The position numbers were made by a program, and so were the translations under genes. A stretch of DNA of 64,000 nucleotides from assembly GCF_000172795.2 (NCBI RefSeq), contig NZ_CP020947.1, positions 1,243,001 to 1,307,000 of the forward strand, written 5' to 3'. Numbering within the stretch: position 1 is the first letter of the stretch; the number at the start of each line of letters is the position of its first letter. Below, piece after piece: positions 36,117 through 44,892 of the stretch. The DNA is from Rhizobium sp. CIAT894 (GTDB lineage Bacteria > Pseudomonadota > Alphaproteobacteria > Rhizobiales > Rhizobiaceae). The notes beneath the pieces were generated by a model. That model did no database searches. It was not told the DNA's origin and was given only the letters and a program-made list of their open reading frames with translations.

Positions 36117-36251
36117 GCTATCCTTCCATAAATTGGTAATAATCCTTCCGAATATGCATTCTACTGCTTCCTTGTGGAAGGCAATAAATTACGCCGCAGA
36201 TGGTTCGAAGCGACCATCGCCCCCCAACCGGGAAGACTGAAGGAAACCATC

Positions 36252-36863
36252 ATGAAGCTCTATTATCACCCGCTTTCCGGCCATTCGCACCGGGCTCACC
36301 TGTTCCTGTCGCTGCTTGGCGTGCCCTATGAACTGGTCGAGGTCGACATGGCGGCAGGTGCCCACAAGGCACCGGAGTTTCTCAAGCTCAATCCATTCGG
36401 CCAGGTGCCGGTCCTCGACGACGGCGGCACGGTCATTGCCGATTCCTCCGCCATTCTCGTCTATCTCGCCCGGAAATATGGCCGCACCGACTGGCTGCCG
36501 GAAGAGGCATTGGCAGCGGCGCGCATACAGAAATGGCTCTCCGTTGCCGCGGGCGAGATCGCCTACGGGCCGTGTGCGGCTCGCCTGGTCACCGTCTTCG
36601 GTGCCGATTTCCGCACCGACGAGGTGATCGCCCGGGCGCATCGCATTCTCGCGCTGATCGAGGCGGAACTCTCCGGCCGCAATTTCCTGCTCGGCGACAA
36701 ACCGGTGATATCAGATGTCGCCCTCTACAGCTACATCGCCAACGCCCCGGAGGGCAATGTCGACACCTCGGCCTATCCAGGCATCCGTGCCTGGCTTGCG
36801 CGCATCGAGGCGCTGCCGGGTTTCGTCGGCTTCCGCAAGACGAAGATCGGCCTTGCTGCATAA
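36252..36863 (+). CDS. Glutathione S-transferase
   Basis: 203 residues. The thioredoxin-like N-domain ([20 protein letters not shown]) has Ser9/Ser12 near the usual catalytic position, [13 protein letters not shown] with the cis-Pro, and [15 protein letters not shown] for glutathione binding. The C-domain is helical with [20 protein letters not shown], the GST N-capping motif. AAGGAAA precedes the ATG. It lies divergent to the frameshifted LysR gene and 61 bp ahead of the PNPOx-like gene, so the last two may form an operon. Confidence 0.92.
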   Translation: MKLYYHPLSGHSHRAHLFLSLLGVPYELVEVDMAAGAHKAPEFLKLNPFGQVPVLDDGGTVIADSSAILVYLARKYGRTDWLPEEALAAARIQKWLSVAAGEIAYGPCAARLVTVFGADFRTDEVIARAHRILALIEAELSGRNFLLGDKPVISDVALYSYIANAPEGNVDTSAYPGIRAWLARIEALPGFVGFRKTKIGLAA

Positions 36864-36924
36864 AACCTGTCGGGGCGGGGTCGCCGTCCCGGCTTCTCAA
36901 AATTGCCCGCAAGGAGGGCCTGCG

Positions 36925-37878
36925 ATGCTGGAGCAGACGAGACAGGACGTGAATTCGCCCTGGCATGAGGGTGAACTGGCCATGCAGCGCAGCGTCGGCG
37001 TCGTCGAGCGCATGGACGGGCCGGGGCGGAATTTCGTTCGCAAGGCCATGCCGGAACAGCATCGCGCTTTCTTTCCGATGTTGCCTTTCGTCGTGCTCGG
37101 CGCCGTTGATGCCAAAGGTGATGTCTGGGCGACGGTTCGGGCCGGGCGACCGGGCTTCATGTCGTCGCCGGCCCCGGAGCTCCTTGATGTTGACCTGCCG
37201 CGTGATGCGGACGATCCGGCCGATGCCGGCATGGGGGATGGCGACGCGATCGCGATACTCGGCATCCAACTCGAGACCCGGCGGCGCAACCGGCTGAACG
37301 GCGTGATCCACAGGACGGATGCCGGCGCTTTCCGCGTGCGCGCCGGCCAGAGCTTCGGCAATTGCCCCCAATATATCCAGCCCCGCTCTTCCGCCTTTGC
37401 CCGTGATCCCCAAATACCGACAGCGATGACGCCGTTCTATTCCGGTCAACTCGACGATCGCATGCGTGGGATGATCGAGGGCGCCGATACCTTCTTCGTC
37501 GCCTCCTACGTCGATCGAGACGGTGGTGAGCGGCAGGTGGATGTCTCCCATCGCGGCGGTTATGCCTGCTTCGTGCGTCTCAGCGCCGATGGTGTGCTGA
37601 CCATTCCCGATTTTGCCGGCAATCGCTTCTTCAACACCCTCGGCAATTTCATCGTCAATCCGAAGGCCGGGTTTGTTTTCATCGACTTTGAAACCGGCGA
37701 CTTGCTGCAGATGACGGGACGGGCCGAGGTGCTGCCGGATTCGCCTGAGATCGACACCTTTGAACGGGCCGAGCGGCTGTGGCGTTTCACGCCTGGACAG
37801 ATCGTGTTTCGCCCGGATGCCCTGCCGCTGCGATGGAGCAAGGAGAGCGCCGTTCTGCCGCACCGTTCCCGCGGGTAA
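36925..37878 (+). CDS. Pyridoxamine-phosphate-oxidase-like flavin-binding protein
   Basis: 317 residues from the ATG behind AAGGAGGG. Two split-barrel halves are visible: MPEQHRAFFPMLPFVVLGAV with RAGRPGFMSS, and ADTFFVASYVDRDGG with VDVSHRGGYACFVRL and DFAGNRFFNTLGNF. This is the COG3576-type arrangement of a PNPOx-like domain. These proteins bind FMN; their substrates are not known in general. It follows a glutathione transferase gene, and similar pairs occur elsewhere. Cytoplasmic. Confidence 0.85.
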   Translation: MLEQTRQDVNSPWHEGELAMQRSVGVVERMDGPGRNFVRKAMPEQHRAFFPMLPFVVLGAVDAKGDVWATVRAGRPGFMSSPAPELLDVDLPRDADDPADAGMGDGDAIAILGIQLETRRRNRLNGVIHRTDAGAFRVRAGQSFGNCPQYIQPRSSAFARDPQIPTAMTPFYSGQLDDRMRGMIEGADTFFVASYVDRDGGERQVDVSHRGGYACFVRLSADGVLTIPDFAGNRFFNTLGNFIVNPKAGFVFIDFETGDLLQMTGRAEVLPDSPEIDTFERAERLWRFTPGQIVFRPDALPLRWSKESAVLPHRSRG

Positions 37879-37931
37879 AGGAGCCGCAACTCGACCTCCG
37901 AGGCAAAGCGCTGTTTCGGCGTCTTGCAAAA

Positions 37932-37968
37932 ATTGTACTGATCAGTACAATCATCACCGTTCAGTACA
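37932..37968. promoter_or_regulatory. TetR-type operator upstream of the DUF1348 gene
   Basis: ATTGTACTGATCAGTACAAT (37932-37951) is a perfect 20-bp palindrome; a further half-site TCAGTACA lies at 37961-37968, just before the ribosome-binding site at about 37969. It sits in front of the DUF1348 gene, whose next neighbour is a TetR gene on the same strand. The repressor would block the promoter or RBS region of both genes; this is inferred. Confidence 0.7.
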
Positions 37969-37977
37969 GGAGCGTCC

Positions 37978-38439
37978 ATGTCCAGCCTTGTCCCACCCTT
38001 CACCCTCGAGACTGCCACCCGCAAAGTCCGCCTTGCCGAAGACGGCTGGAACAGCCGCGATCCCGAGCGCGTTTCGCTCGTCTATACGCCGGATAGCCGC
38101 TGGCGGAACCGCGCCGAATTCGTCAACGGCCGGGCCGAGATCGTCGCTTTTCTCACCCGCAAATGGGCGAAGGAGTTGGACTATCGGCTGATCAAGGAAA
38201 TCTGGGCCTTCACCGATGATCGCATCGCCGTACGCTTCGCCTATGAATGGCACGATGACAGCGGCAACTGGTTCCGTTCCTATGGCAATGAGAATTGGGA
38301 ATTCGATGCCGCCGGCTTGATGCAGCGCCGCTTCGCCTGCATCAACGACCTGCCGATCCGGGAAGCCGAACGCAAATATCACTGGCCGCTCGGCCGGCGG
38401 CCGGACGACCATCCCGGCCTGAGCGAACTCGGCTTCTGA
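37978..38439 (+). CDS. DUF1348 (NTF2/SnoaL-fold) protein
   Basis: 153 residues. The pattern [40 protein letters not shown] and [20 protein letters not shown] is characteristic of DUF1348, an NTF2-like cone-fold group of unknown activity. The C-terminus RREADE-like segment here reads [25 protein letters not shown] precedes the ATG. Together with the TetR gene 25 bp downstream it forms a small autoregulated unit behind a palindromic operator. Confidence 0.9.
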   Translation: MSSLVPPFTLETATRKVRLAEDGWNSRDPERVSLVYTPDSRWRNRAEFVNGRAEIVAFLTRKWAKELDYRLIKEIWAFTDDRIAVRFAYEWHDDSGNWFRSYGNENWEFDAAGLMQRRFACINDLPIREAERKYHWPLGRRPDDHPGLSELGF

Positions 38440-38464
38440 CGCAAGCCAGACAAGGAAGCTGCGG

Positions 38465-39025
38465 GTGAAAACCGTCTATGAACGCGCCGACATCGTGCCG
38501 CTGCTGGCGGAAATCTTCCGCGAGTTCGGCTATGAGGGCACGTCGCTCAGCCGCATCACCGAACGCACCGGCATCGGCAAGGGCAGCCTTTATCACTTCT
38601 TTCCCGGCGGCAAGCAGGAGATGGCGGCCGCCGTGCTCGCCGATGTCGATGCCTGGTTCGAGCAAACGATCTATCAACCGCTGAGAACGGGCGACCCTCG
38701 TCAGGCGATTGCGACTATGTGGACTGATGTGAGTGATTATTTTCGCTCCGGCCGCCGCATCTGCCTCGTCGGCGCTTTCGCGCTTGATGAGACCCGGGAG
38801 CGATTTTCGACAGCAATCGGCGGCTATTTCATCCGCTGGGTCGACGCTCTGCGTTCGGCGTTGACGCGGGCAGGCTGTCCGCCGGAGGAGGCGCAGGCGC
38901 TTGCCGAAGAGGGCGTTGCCGGCATTCAGGGCGCACTGGTGCTGTCGCGGGCGCTGGATGACACAGCGGTCTTCGCCCGATCGCTGCAAGTGCTGGCGAA
39001 ACGGCTCGATGCCGTGATGCGATGA
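38465..39025 (+). CDS. TetR-family repressor downstream of DUF1348 gene
   Basis: 186 residues from a GTG. The helix-turn-helix reads EIFREFGYEGTSLSRITERT and GIGKGSLYHFFPGGKQEMAA, standard TetR. The C-domain (DDTAVFARSLQVLAKRLDAV) matches the YxaF/LmrA-like group in which the ligand pocket is helical. It follows the DUF1348 gene closely and is expected to control it through the operator at 37932. Confidence 0.9.
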   Translation: MKTVYERADIVPLLAEIFREFGYEGTSLSRITERTGIGKGSLYHFFPGGKQEMAAAVLADVDAWFEQTIYQPLRTGDPRQAIATMWTDVSDYFRSGRRICLVGAFALDETRERFSTAIGGYFIRWVDALRSALTRAGCPPEEAQALAEEGVAGIQGALVLSRALDDTAVFARSLQVLAKRLDAVMR

Positions 39026-39149
39026 GGGGTGGTCAAGCCGCTGGAATGTTTAGGCAGCTATCAAGAATTCACCCGGCCAGATCAATTGGCCGGGGCATTG
39101 ATCGGGCGCGCGCGGCACTCGATCTTACATCGCTACTGTTTTGCGTATA

Positions 39150-39281
39150 TCAGCGTTGCTGTTGAGGCTGCTGGGCCGGGCGCGGATTTTCCCGTTCAAG
39201 GCGAATCTGGCGCCACTCGTTTTCCATCTGGTCGACGAGATGCTGGGGAATGGTGGCTTGCGTGGTGGCGGGCGTCTGCAT
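39150..39281 (-). CDS. Very small polar protein (43 aa)
   Basis: 43 residues, MQTPATTQATIPQHLVDQME..., ending PAQQPQQQR. GAGGAG sits 7 nt before the ATG. The middle (IPQHLVDQMENEWRQIRLER) could form one amphipathic helix; the ends are Pro/Gln/Thr-rich and probably disordered. The frame continues upstream without a site. No known family. A clear ribosome-binding site is the main support. Confidence 0.5.
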   Translation of the reverse strand: MQTPATTQATIPQHLVDQMENEWRQIRLERENPRPAQQPQQQR

Positions 39282-39365
39282 CGGAAGTCTCCTCAAGGCT
39301 TCAGGGCAAGAAGATGCATGGCACAAGACAAAAGGCGTGTAAATCAGTGGCTTAAACACTTTAAA

Positions 39366-39386
39366 CGATTAAATTAATTTTAATCG
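39366..39386. promoter_or_regulatory. AT-rich dyad upstream of the GH19-type gene
   Basis: CGATTAAA-TTAAT-TTTAATCG is a perfect inverted repeat 41 bp upstream of the start at 39428, in an AT-rich stretch (39355-39395) that contrasts sharply with the surrounding GC content. TTAACC follows. It is a plausible operator or promoter component. The binding protein is unknown; AT-rich dyads of this kind are bound by Ros/MucR proteins among others. Confidence 0.4.
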
Positions 39387-39427
39387 ATTAACTGGGGTTT
39401 AACCATGTCATTGGGAGGAGGCGCGGA

Positions 39428-40072
39428 ATGGTTGTCCACATGGACCGAGGTTTCTTTTTCGAGGCGGTGCGGGGCGAGCTCTTCAAAGGAGAGATGACGC
39501 ATCCTCAGGTAGTGGGCGCCACGGCGATTCTCGATGCATGGGAAAAGCGGTTTTCCCATGCCGACCGGCGATGGCTCGCCTATATCCTCGCAACCGCTTA
39601 CCACGAGACCGCCTATACGATGCAGCCGGTTCGCGAGACGCTGGCGGAAAGCGATGCACGCGCGGTCGAGATCCTGGAGACGGCCTTTGCCGCAGGCCGG
39701 CTTTCCTGGGTGAAAACGCCCTATTGGCGGCCGGACGAGGATGGCCGAAGCTGGCTCGGTCGCGGCCTCGTGCAGCTCACCCACAAGCGGAACTATGAGG
39801 CGATGAGTGTGCTGACCGGCATCGACCTCGTTGCCGATCCCGACCGGGCAATGGAAATGGATACGGCGGTGACGATCCTGATCGAGGGCATGCTGCAGGG
39901 CAGTTTTACCGGCCACAAACTCGCCGATCACCTGAACGCCACGACCGCGGACTGGGTGAATGCGCGCCGCATCGTCAACGGCACCGACCGGGCGGAAAAA
40001 CTCGCAGCCTACGCCATGGTCTTCGATGCGGCGATACGTCCCGATGCCGGGCAAGGACGCTCGCGCGGTTGA
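39428..40072 (+). CDS. GH19-type lysozyme/endolysin-like protein
   Basis: 214 residues from an ATG behind GGGAGGAGG. LAYILATAYHETAYTMQPVR has the HE pair whose Glu60 is the probable catalytic acid, and WLGRGLVQLTHKRNYEAMSV is the GH19/endolysin substrate loop. There is no signal peptide. Such proteins cleave peptidoglycan (or chitin) glycan chains; without a signal they usually need a holin or a release system. No phage genes are nearby, so it is a stand-alone, possibly domesticated, enzyme. The substrate is assigned by fold only. Confidence 0.82.
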   Translation: MVVHMDRGFFFEAVRGELFKGEMTHPQVVGATAILDAWEKRFSHADRRWLAYILATAYHETAYTMQPVRETLAESDARAVEILETAFAAGRLSWVKTPYWRPDEDGRSWLGRGLVQLTHKRNYEAMSVLTGIDLVADPDRAMEMDTAVTILIEGMLQGSFTGHKLADHLNATTADWVNARRIVNGTDRAEKLAAYAMVFDAAIRPDAGQGRSRG

Positions 40073-40131
40073 AGGCCCGCGGCGAGCGTGTTATCGCGCG
40101 GATGATCTCTGAATCTGACAGGAGCTGCCGC

Positions 40132-40437
40132 GTGATCCGCCATATCGTCTTCTTCACCGTGCAGGAGGAACATCTGCAGGAGGTGAGGGCCGGGCTTTCG
40201 ATCCTGACCGCCATTCCGCATGCGCGGCTGCTGGAAATCGGCACCAATGTGAAGACCGATCAGCTGGGCACCGAGATCGATCTCGTCGTCTACGGCGAAT
40301 TCGACGACGAGGCGGCTCTTGCCGCCTACAAGGCTCATCCCGATTATCAGCTGTCGATCGAGCGCGTCCGGCCGCTCCGGGAAAAGCGCATCGCTGCCGA
40401 TTACGACAGCGACACGGCGGTGAGGCGGCCGCTCTGA
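40132..40437 (+). CDS. Dabb-domain (stress-responsive alpha/beta barrel) protein
   Basis: 101 residues from the GTG at 40132, preceded by AGGAGC; the frame is open upstream to 40069 but without similarity. IRHIVFFTVQEEHLQEVRAG is the Dabb opening, and YGEFDDEAALAAYKAHPDYQ with the His in AHP the closing pattern. The fold is a ferredoxin-like dimer with no common activity. Convergent with the MFS gene, 281 bases away; that gap holds nothing I recognise. Confidence 0.87.
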   Translation: MIRHIVFFTVQEEHLQEVRAGLSILTAIPHARLLEIGTNVKTDQLGTEIDLVVYGEFDDEAALAAYKAHPDYQLSIERVRPLREKRIAADYDSDTAVRRPL

Positions 40438-40718
40438 ATTTTCGTGCACCTTCGGCTGCCAGACCATATTCCATTGAATTTCAAATGGATGATTGACTTT
40501 CCGGAGTCGGGATTGCCCCGAAGCTTGCTCAACTTCTGAGCCGCCGGACTCAACTTTCGAAAAAGCGGCGGCAAGCGATTCATAAGATTCGTTAAAGTGA
40601 CGCTGCGCTCATTGTGAGCTGGCTGCAGCAATCGCGATGCGTGGACGCAAAGCCGCGCGTGTCCTTATGTCGATGATAGTCAAAACAGATTAAGAATGAC
40701 TGACGTGATGGGCCGGGT

Positions 40719-41942
40719 TCAAGAGACGACCGGGCTCGGCTGCGATGCGAGAGCGCCGCGCACCATCGCCATCAGCATCATCACTAAGATCAGCGCCAGG
40801 GCCGCAAGAGCGGCGCAGGCAAAGAGTGCCGGTCCGGTGCCGGCGCGGTCGAGAATGGCGGTAAAGATGACCGGGGCGATGGCGTTGGCAAGGTTTTGCG
40901 GCAAGGACAGCCGCGCCGCGTGCAGGCCGTATTCGCCCGGCGAAAACAGCGCCAGCGGCAGAAGCGCGCGGGCGACGGTCATGACGCCGGCGCCGAAGCC
41001 GTAAAGCAGGACGAAGGTGACCAGCAGCGGTGCGGATGGGCTGGCGACCAGCATGATCAGGAAACTGAACATCATCAGGCCGATGCCCATGGCCGCACTG
41101 AGCATGGGGTTGCCGCGCCGGCCGAGCAGCATGTCGAGGAAGCGCGCCGAGATGCCGAGCACGCCGCGGCCCGAGCCGAGCTGCAGCGCCAGCGCCGGCG
41201 AGGCGCCGGACTGGCGGAAGATTTCGAGCAGCGATGGCGAGATGCCGAAGGTGATGAAGGTCGAGATCGTCGTCGCCGCGGCAATCAGCAGGAAGGCCCT
41301 GCGCCGCGCCGCCCTGGTGAGCGGCACCGGGGCAATGTCGGCCGCGCCGCCTTCGGCATGCGTTGCGATCGGTTTCGGCAGGGCGAAAAGGTGCAGCGGC
41401 AGGCAGATGAACAATTGCAGCGCCGCGCAGACGAGAAAGGTCAGGCGCCAGCCGATCGTCTCGTTGAGCAGGCTGAGGATCGGCCAGAAGATGGCGCTCG
41501 ACAGGCCGGTGAACAGCATGAGGATGGCGATGACGCGTTTGCCGTTTTCTCCTTCGCGCTCGACGACGGCGGTATAGGCCGGTGCCGAAAGGCCGAATGC
41601 GCCGCCGATGCCGATGATAACCCAGGCGCTGGCATAGAGCATGATGCCGTCTGCGGCGGCAAGCAGGCCGAGGCCGAGCGCAAAGATCAGCGAGGCGGCC
41701 GAAAGCACCCGGGCGGCACCGTAGCGGGCGAGCCAGCGGCCGGTCGCGGGACCAAGGATGGCGCTGACCATCATCATGATCGTCAGGCCGGCAAACACGA
41801 CCTCATTCGCCAGGCCGAGAGCCGGCGCCACGATGCGGCCCATGACGCCGAGCATGTCGAAGGTCGTGCCCCAGCCGATCAACTGGGTGACGGCAAGCAC
41901 GGTGACCGTCTGCGCCGAGCGGAAGCGGAAAGAATTTGGCAT
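40719..41942 (-). CDS. MFS transporter
   Basis: 407 residues with twelve predicted helices. The N-half opens SAQTVTVLAVTQLIGWGTTF and has the loop GRWLARYGAARV at the motif-A position between helices 2 and 3. The C-half contains LYGFGAGVMTVARALLPLAL. It resembles the small-molecule MFS carriers of the YcaD/YbfB-like type; substrate unknown. It is transcribed away from feuN, with 464 bases between the two starts. Confidence 0.88.
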   Translation of the reverse strand: MPNSFRFRSAQTVTVLAVTQLIGWGTTFDMLGVMGRIVAPALGLANEVVFAGLTIMMMVSAILGPATGRWLARYGAARVLSAASLIFALGLGLLAAADGIMLYASAWVIIGIGGAFGLSAPAYTAVVEREGENGKRVIAILMLFTGLSSAIFWPILSLLNETIGWRLTFLVCAALQLFICLPLHLFALPKPIATHAEGGAADIAPVPLTRAARRRAFLLIAAATTISTFITFGISPSLLEIFRQSGASPALALQLGSGRGVLGISARFLDMLLGRRGNPMLSAAMGIGLMMFSFLIMLVASPSAPLLVTFVLLYGFGAGVMTVARALLPLALFSPGEYGLHAARLSLPQNLANAIAPVIFTAILDRAGTGPALFACAALAALALILVMMLMAMVRGALASQPSPVVS

Positions 41943-42406
41943 TGGTGCTGAAATGGCCTGAATGCGGAAGCCACGGACATAACAGTTTCAATCGGCCGGT
42001 CAAAGCTGCGATCGCACTCGCGGCCCGCGTTTTTCCCCGAGGGGATGGAAGGATGGAATGGTACAATTTCAGGACGACCCGGCGCGTGAAAACCGGGCCG
42101 GTGCCGGCAATTGCGGACGCGGTAAACAACACGATGCGGCTGCTTCGCAGATGACCGCATTGGGTTCGACTTGTCGTGTTCCCGCCTTTGCGCTGACCAC
42201 GTTGCTCGCAAGGCCGAAGGCGATTTTTTCGCTGCCGGGAAGGCCGCCGAAGCTGGACGCGGCGGCGGTTTTCAACAGCCGGCGCCGGCTGCCGCAAACA
42301 GTCGAGAATGGTTCTAAATGCCCTGCATTACAGCGCATTCATTTGCCATTCAGGTCGCGTGAGTACATATTCGCAGCACGTTGGCATTACCTTGAAAGCA
42401 TAGCAC
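41943..42406. other. Divergent region upstream of feuN, no gene seen
   Basis: 464 bases between the MFS start and feuN. Open frames present are not protein-like. The last 80 bases before feuN (around 42330-42406) are AT-richer and should hold its promoter, but I cannot assign -35/-10 boxes. The GGAAGGATGG near 42047 is part of no gene I support. Confidence 0.4.
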
Positions 42407-42655
42407 ATGGCCCTTCCTCTGAGCGTCGCAGCATTGGCCGCCGGACTGGTGGTATCGGCGCCCTCACCGGACGGCGCGGGCAACCTCGTCCTGCGCGTGG
42501 CAGCCGATTGCAGCGCCGCTGCAGCCCAGGTGGTCGAGCAGACCGGCGGCCAACTCCTGTCCGTGCAACCGGTGGGCGATACCTGTATCATCACCGTTCT
42601 GGTGTCGGGCAATGGCCAGCGTCCACGCAAAGTGACGGTAAAGGTTCCGATGTAA
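42407..42655 (+). CDS. feuN: FeuN-like small periplasmic regulator of FeuQ
   Basis: 82 residues, immediately upstream of the FeuP/FeuQ genes. The N-terminus MALPLSVAALAAGLVVSAPS is a signal sequence; the mature part has two cysteines (VAADCSAAAAQ and GDTCIITVLVS) likely to form a disulfide. In Sinorhizobium meliloti a periplasmic protein of this size, FeuN, encoded at this place, restrains the FeuQ kinase. Size, location and export signal agree; orthology is inferred from position. The 54-bp spacing to feuP suggests an operon. Confidence 0.8.
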   Translation: MALPLSVAALAAGLVVSAPSPDGAGNLVLRVAADCSAAAAQVVEQTGGQLLSVQPVGDTCIITVLVSGNGQRPRKVTVKVPM

Positions 42656-42709
42656 GCGGAATCGGTCTATTCAGGACATGATCGATTTGAAGCGGGCGAA
42701 GGCGGACCG

Positions 42710-43381
42710 ATGCGCATTCTGGTAGTCGAAGACGACGTCAATCTGAACCGGCAATTGGCCGACACGCTGAAAGAGGCGGGTTATGTCGTCGACCAGGCGT
42801 TCGACGGCGAGGAGGGGCACTTCCTCGGCGATACCGAACCCTATGACGCCATCATCCTCGATATCGGCCTGCCGGAAATGGACGGTGTTACCGTGCTCGA
42901 AAAATGGCGCGGCGCCGGCCGCGGCGTGCCGGTGCTGATCCTCACGGCACGCGACCGCTGGAGCGACAAGGTCGCCGGCATCGACGCCGGCGCCGACGAC
43001 TATGTCACCAAGCCCTTCCATGTCGAAGAAGTGCTGGCGCGCATCCGGGCGCTGATCCGGCGTGCGGCCGGCCATTCCTCGTCCGAGATCATTTGCGGGC
43101 CGGTGCGGCTCGATACCAAATCCTCGAAGGCGACGGTCAACGGCACGACGCTGAAGCTGACCTCGCACGAATACCGCCTGCTCGCCTATCTCATGCATCA
43201 CATGGGTGAGGTCGTCTCGCGCACCGAACTGGTCGAGCACATGTACGACCAGGATTTCGACCGTGATTCCAACACGATCGAAGTCTTTGTCGGCCGCCTG
43301 CGCAAGAAAATGGGCGTCGATCTGATCGAAACGGTGCGCGGTCTCGGCTACCGCATCCAAGCGCCGAAACATGCGAATTAA
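42710..43381 (+). CDS. feuP: Response regulator FeuP (OmpR/PhoP family)
   Basis: 223 residues. Receiver domain with acidic pocket EDD (7-9), phospho-acceptor Asp51 in IILDIGLPEMDG, and the conserved Lys in DDYVTKPFHVEE. The C-terminal winged helix reads LTSHEYRLLAYLMHHMGEVV and SNTIEVFVGRLRKKMG. In rhizobia FeuPQ controls genes for cyclic-glucan export (ndvA) and was first linked to iron uptake. AAGGCGGA precedes the ATG. It overlaps feuQ by 11 nt. Confidence 0.93.
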   Translation: MRILVVEDDVNLNRQLADTLKEAGYVVDQAFDGEEGHFLGDTEPYDAIILDIGLPEMDGVTVLEKWRGAGRGVPVLILTARDRWSDKVAGIDAGADDYVTKPFHVEEVLARIRALIRRAAGHSSSEIICGPVRLDTKSSKATVNGTTLKLTSHEYRLLAYLMHHMGEVVSRTELVEHMYDQDFDRDSNTIEVFVGRLRKKMGVDLIETVRGLGYRIQAPKHAN

Positions 43382-44774
43382 GTCGCTCACCGCCCGCGTT
43401 TTGTTGCTGACGACGGTCTGGTCGACGGTAGCGCTTGTCGTGATCGGCCTTTTGATCTCCACCCTCTACCGCAAGAGCGCCGAACGCGGTTTCCAGGATC
43501 TGCTGCGGGCGCAACTCTACAACGTCATCAACTCGGTGACCATAGGGGATCAGGGGGCGCTCAGCGGCAGCCCGCAGCTCGGCGACCTGCGCTTTGCCCA
43601 GCCGAAGACCGGCTGGTATTGGGTGGTGGAGCCGCTCGGCACCTATACGACGGCGCCGCTGGTGTCGCCCTCGCTCGGCTCGGCGCTCATTCCGGTTCCC
43701 TCCGTCGTCGAGGCGCCCTTCGACAAGAATTACGAACGCTACTACCAGGTGACGGATGCCTCCGGCAACCGCGTGCAGGTGGCCGAAACCGAAGTGGTGC
43801 TCGATACCGACGGGCGCGCGGCGCGTGTCCGCGTCACCGGCAATGTCGATGTCGTCGAGGACGATGTCCGCACCTTTTCCCACAGCCTCTATCTGGCGCT
43901 CGCCGGTTTCGGCGTCGGCAGCCTGATCGTCAATGCGCTGGCGATTCTCTACGGCCTGAAGCCGCTCGACAAGGCACGTGCCGCATTGGAGCGCATCCGT
44001 GCCGGCGAGAGCGAGCAGCTGAAGGGCGATTTCCCGCGCGAAATCCTGCCGCTCGCCAACGAGGTCAACGCGCTGATCGACAGCAACCGCCGCATCGTCG
44101 AGCGAGCCCGCATGCAGGTCGGCAATCTCGCCCATTCGCTGAAGACGCCGATTGCCGTGCTGCTCAACGAGGCGCGGGTGCTGGAAAAATCCCATGGCGA
44201 GCTGGTGCGCAGCCAGGCGGAATCGATGCAGGGGCAGGTGCAATCCTATCTCAACCGGGCCCGCATCGCCGCGCAGCGCGAATCCGTGCTCGCCCGCACC
44301 GATGCCGAACCGGCGCTCGAGCGGCTGGTGCGCGTCATGCGCCGGCTGAACGTCGATACCGAATTCGATCTCGTCGTCTCGCCGCCGCATCTGGCCGTCG
44401 CCATGGAGCAGCAGGATCTGGAGGAGACCGTCGGTAATCTTTTGGAGAATGCGGCGCGTTTTGCCAAAAGCAAGGTACGGCTTTCGGCCGTCGAGGCCGG
44501 CGACGACGTCAAGGGAGCGGAGGCGAGTGCGCGGCGCCACTGGGTGGAGCTCGCCGTCGAGGATGACGGGCCGGGCCTGGAGCCCGATCAGATCCGCGAG
44601 GCGCTGAAGCGCGGCCGCCGGCTCGACGAAAGCAAGCCCGGCACCGGGCTCGGTCTTTCGATCGTCACCGAGATATCAGGTGAGTATCAAGGGCGGCTCG
44701 AACTGTCCCGTGGCGAATGGGGCGGGCTCAAGGCGAAGCTTATTCTGCCCGGCATCACAAAGGATGTTGCATGA
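43371..44774 (+). CDS. feuQ: Sensor histidine kinase FeuQ
   Basis: 467 residues. Helices at about 8-30 and 177-196 flank a periplasmic domain of roughly 145 residues that would face FeuN. The phospho-acceptor is His255 in VGNLAHSLKTPIAVLLNEAR. ATPase motifs: NLLENAARFAKS, EDDGPGLEPDQ and GTGLGLSIVTEISGEYQGRL. It is of the PhoQ-like class. The gene overlaps the feuP end. Partner: FeuP. Confidence 0.93.
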   Translation: MRIKSLTARVLLLTTVWSTVALVVIGLLISTLYRKSAERGFQDLLRAQLYNVINSVTIGDQGALSGSPQLGDLRFAQPKTGWYWVVEPLGTYTTAPLVSPSLGSALIPVPSVVEAPFDKNYERYYQVTDASGNRVQVAETEVVLDTDGRAARVRVTGNVDVVEDDVRTFSHSLYLALAGFGVGSLIVNALAILYGLKPLDKARAALERIRAGESEQLKGDFPREILPLANEVNALIDSNRRIVERARMQVGNLAHSLKTPIAVLLNEARVLEKSHGELVRSQAESMQGQVQSYLNRARIAAQRESVLARTDAEPALERLVRVMRRLNVDTEFDLVVSPPHLAVAMEQQDLEETVGNLLENAARFAKSKVRLSAVEAGDDVKGAEASARRHWVELAVEDDGPGLEPDQIREALKRGRRLDESKPGTGLGLSIVTEISGEYQGRLELSRGEWGGLKAKLILPGITKDVA

Positions 44775-44892
44775 GCAACTGCTTGATGTCACAAAGATAG
44801 TGGCAAATGCATAGCATGCTTTGCCTTAATGCTGACACGGGGACGCTGCACTTCGATCGGCTGAATTTGACCCCTGATCGTGGTTCGACGCA

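Noticed and set aside
42058..42681. 207-codon plus-strand frame upstream of and across feuN
   Set aside because: Different frame from feuN, no hydrophobic or domain pattern, Arg/Ser/Pro-rich shadow composition.
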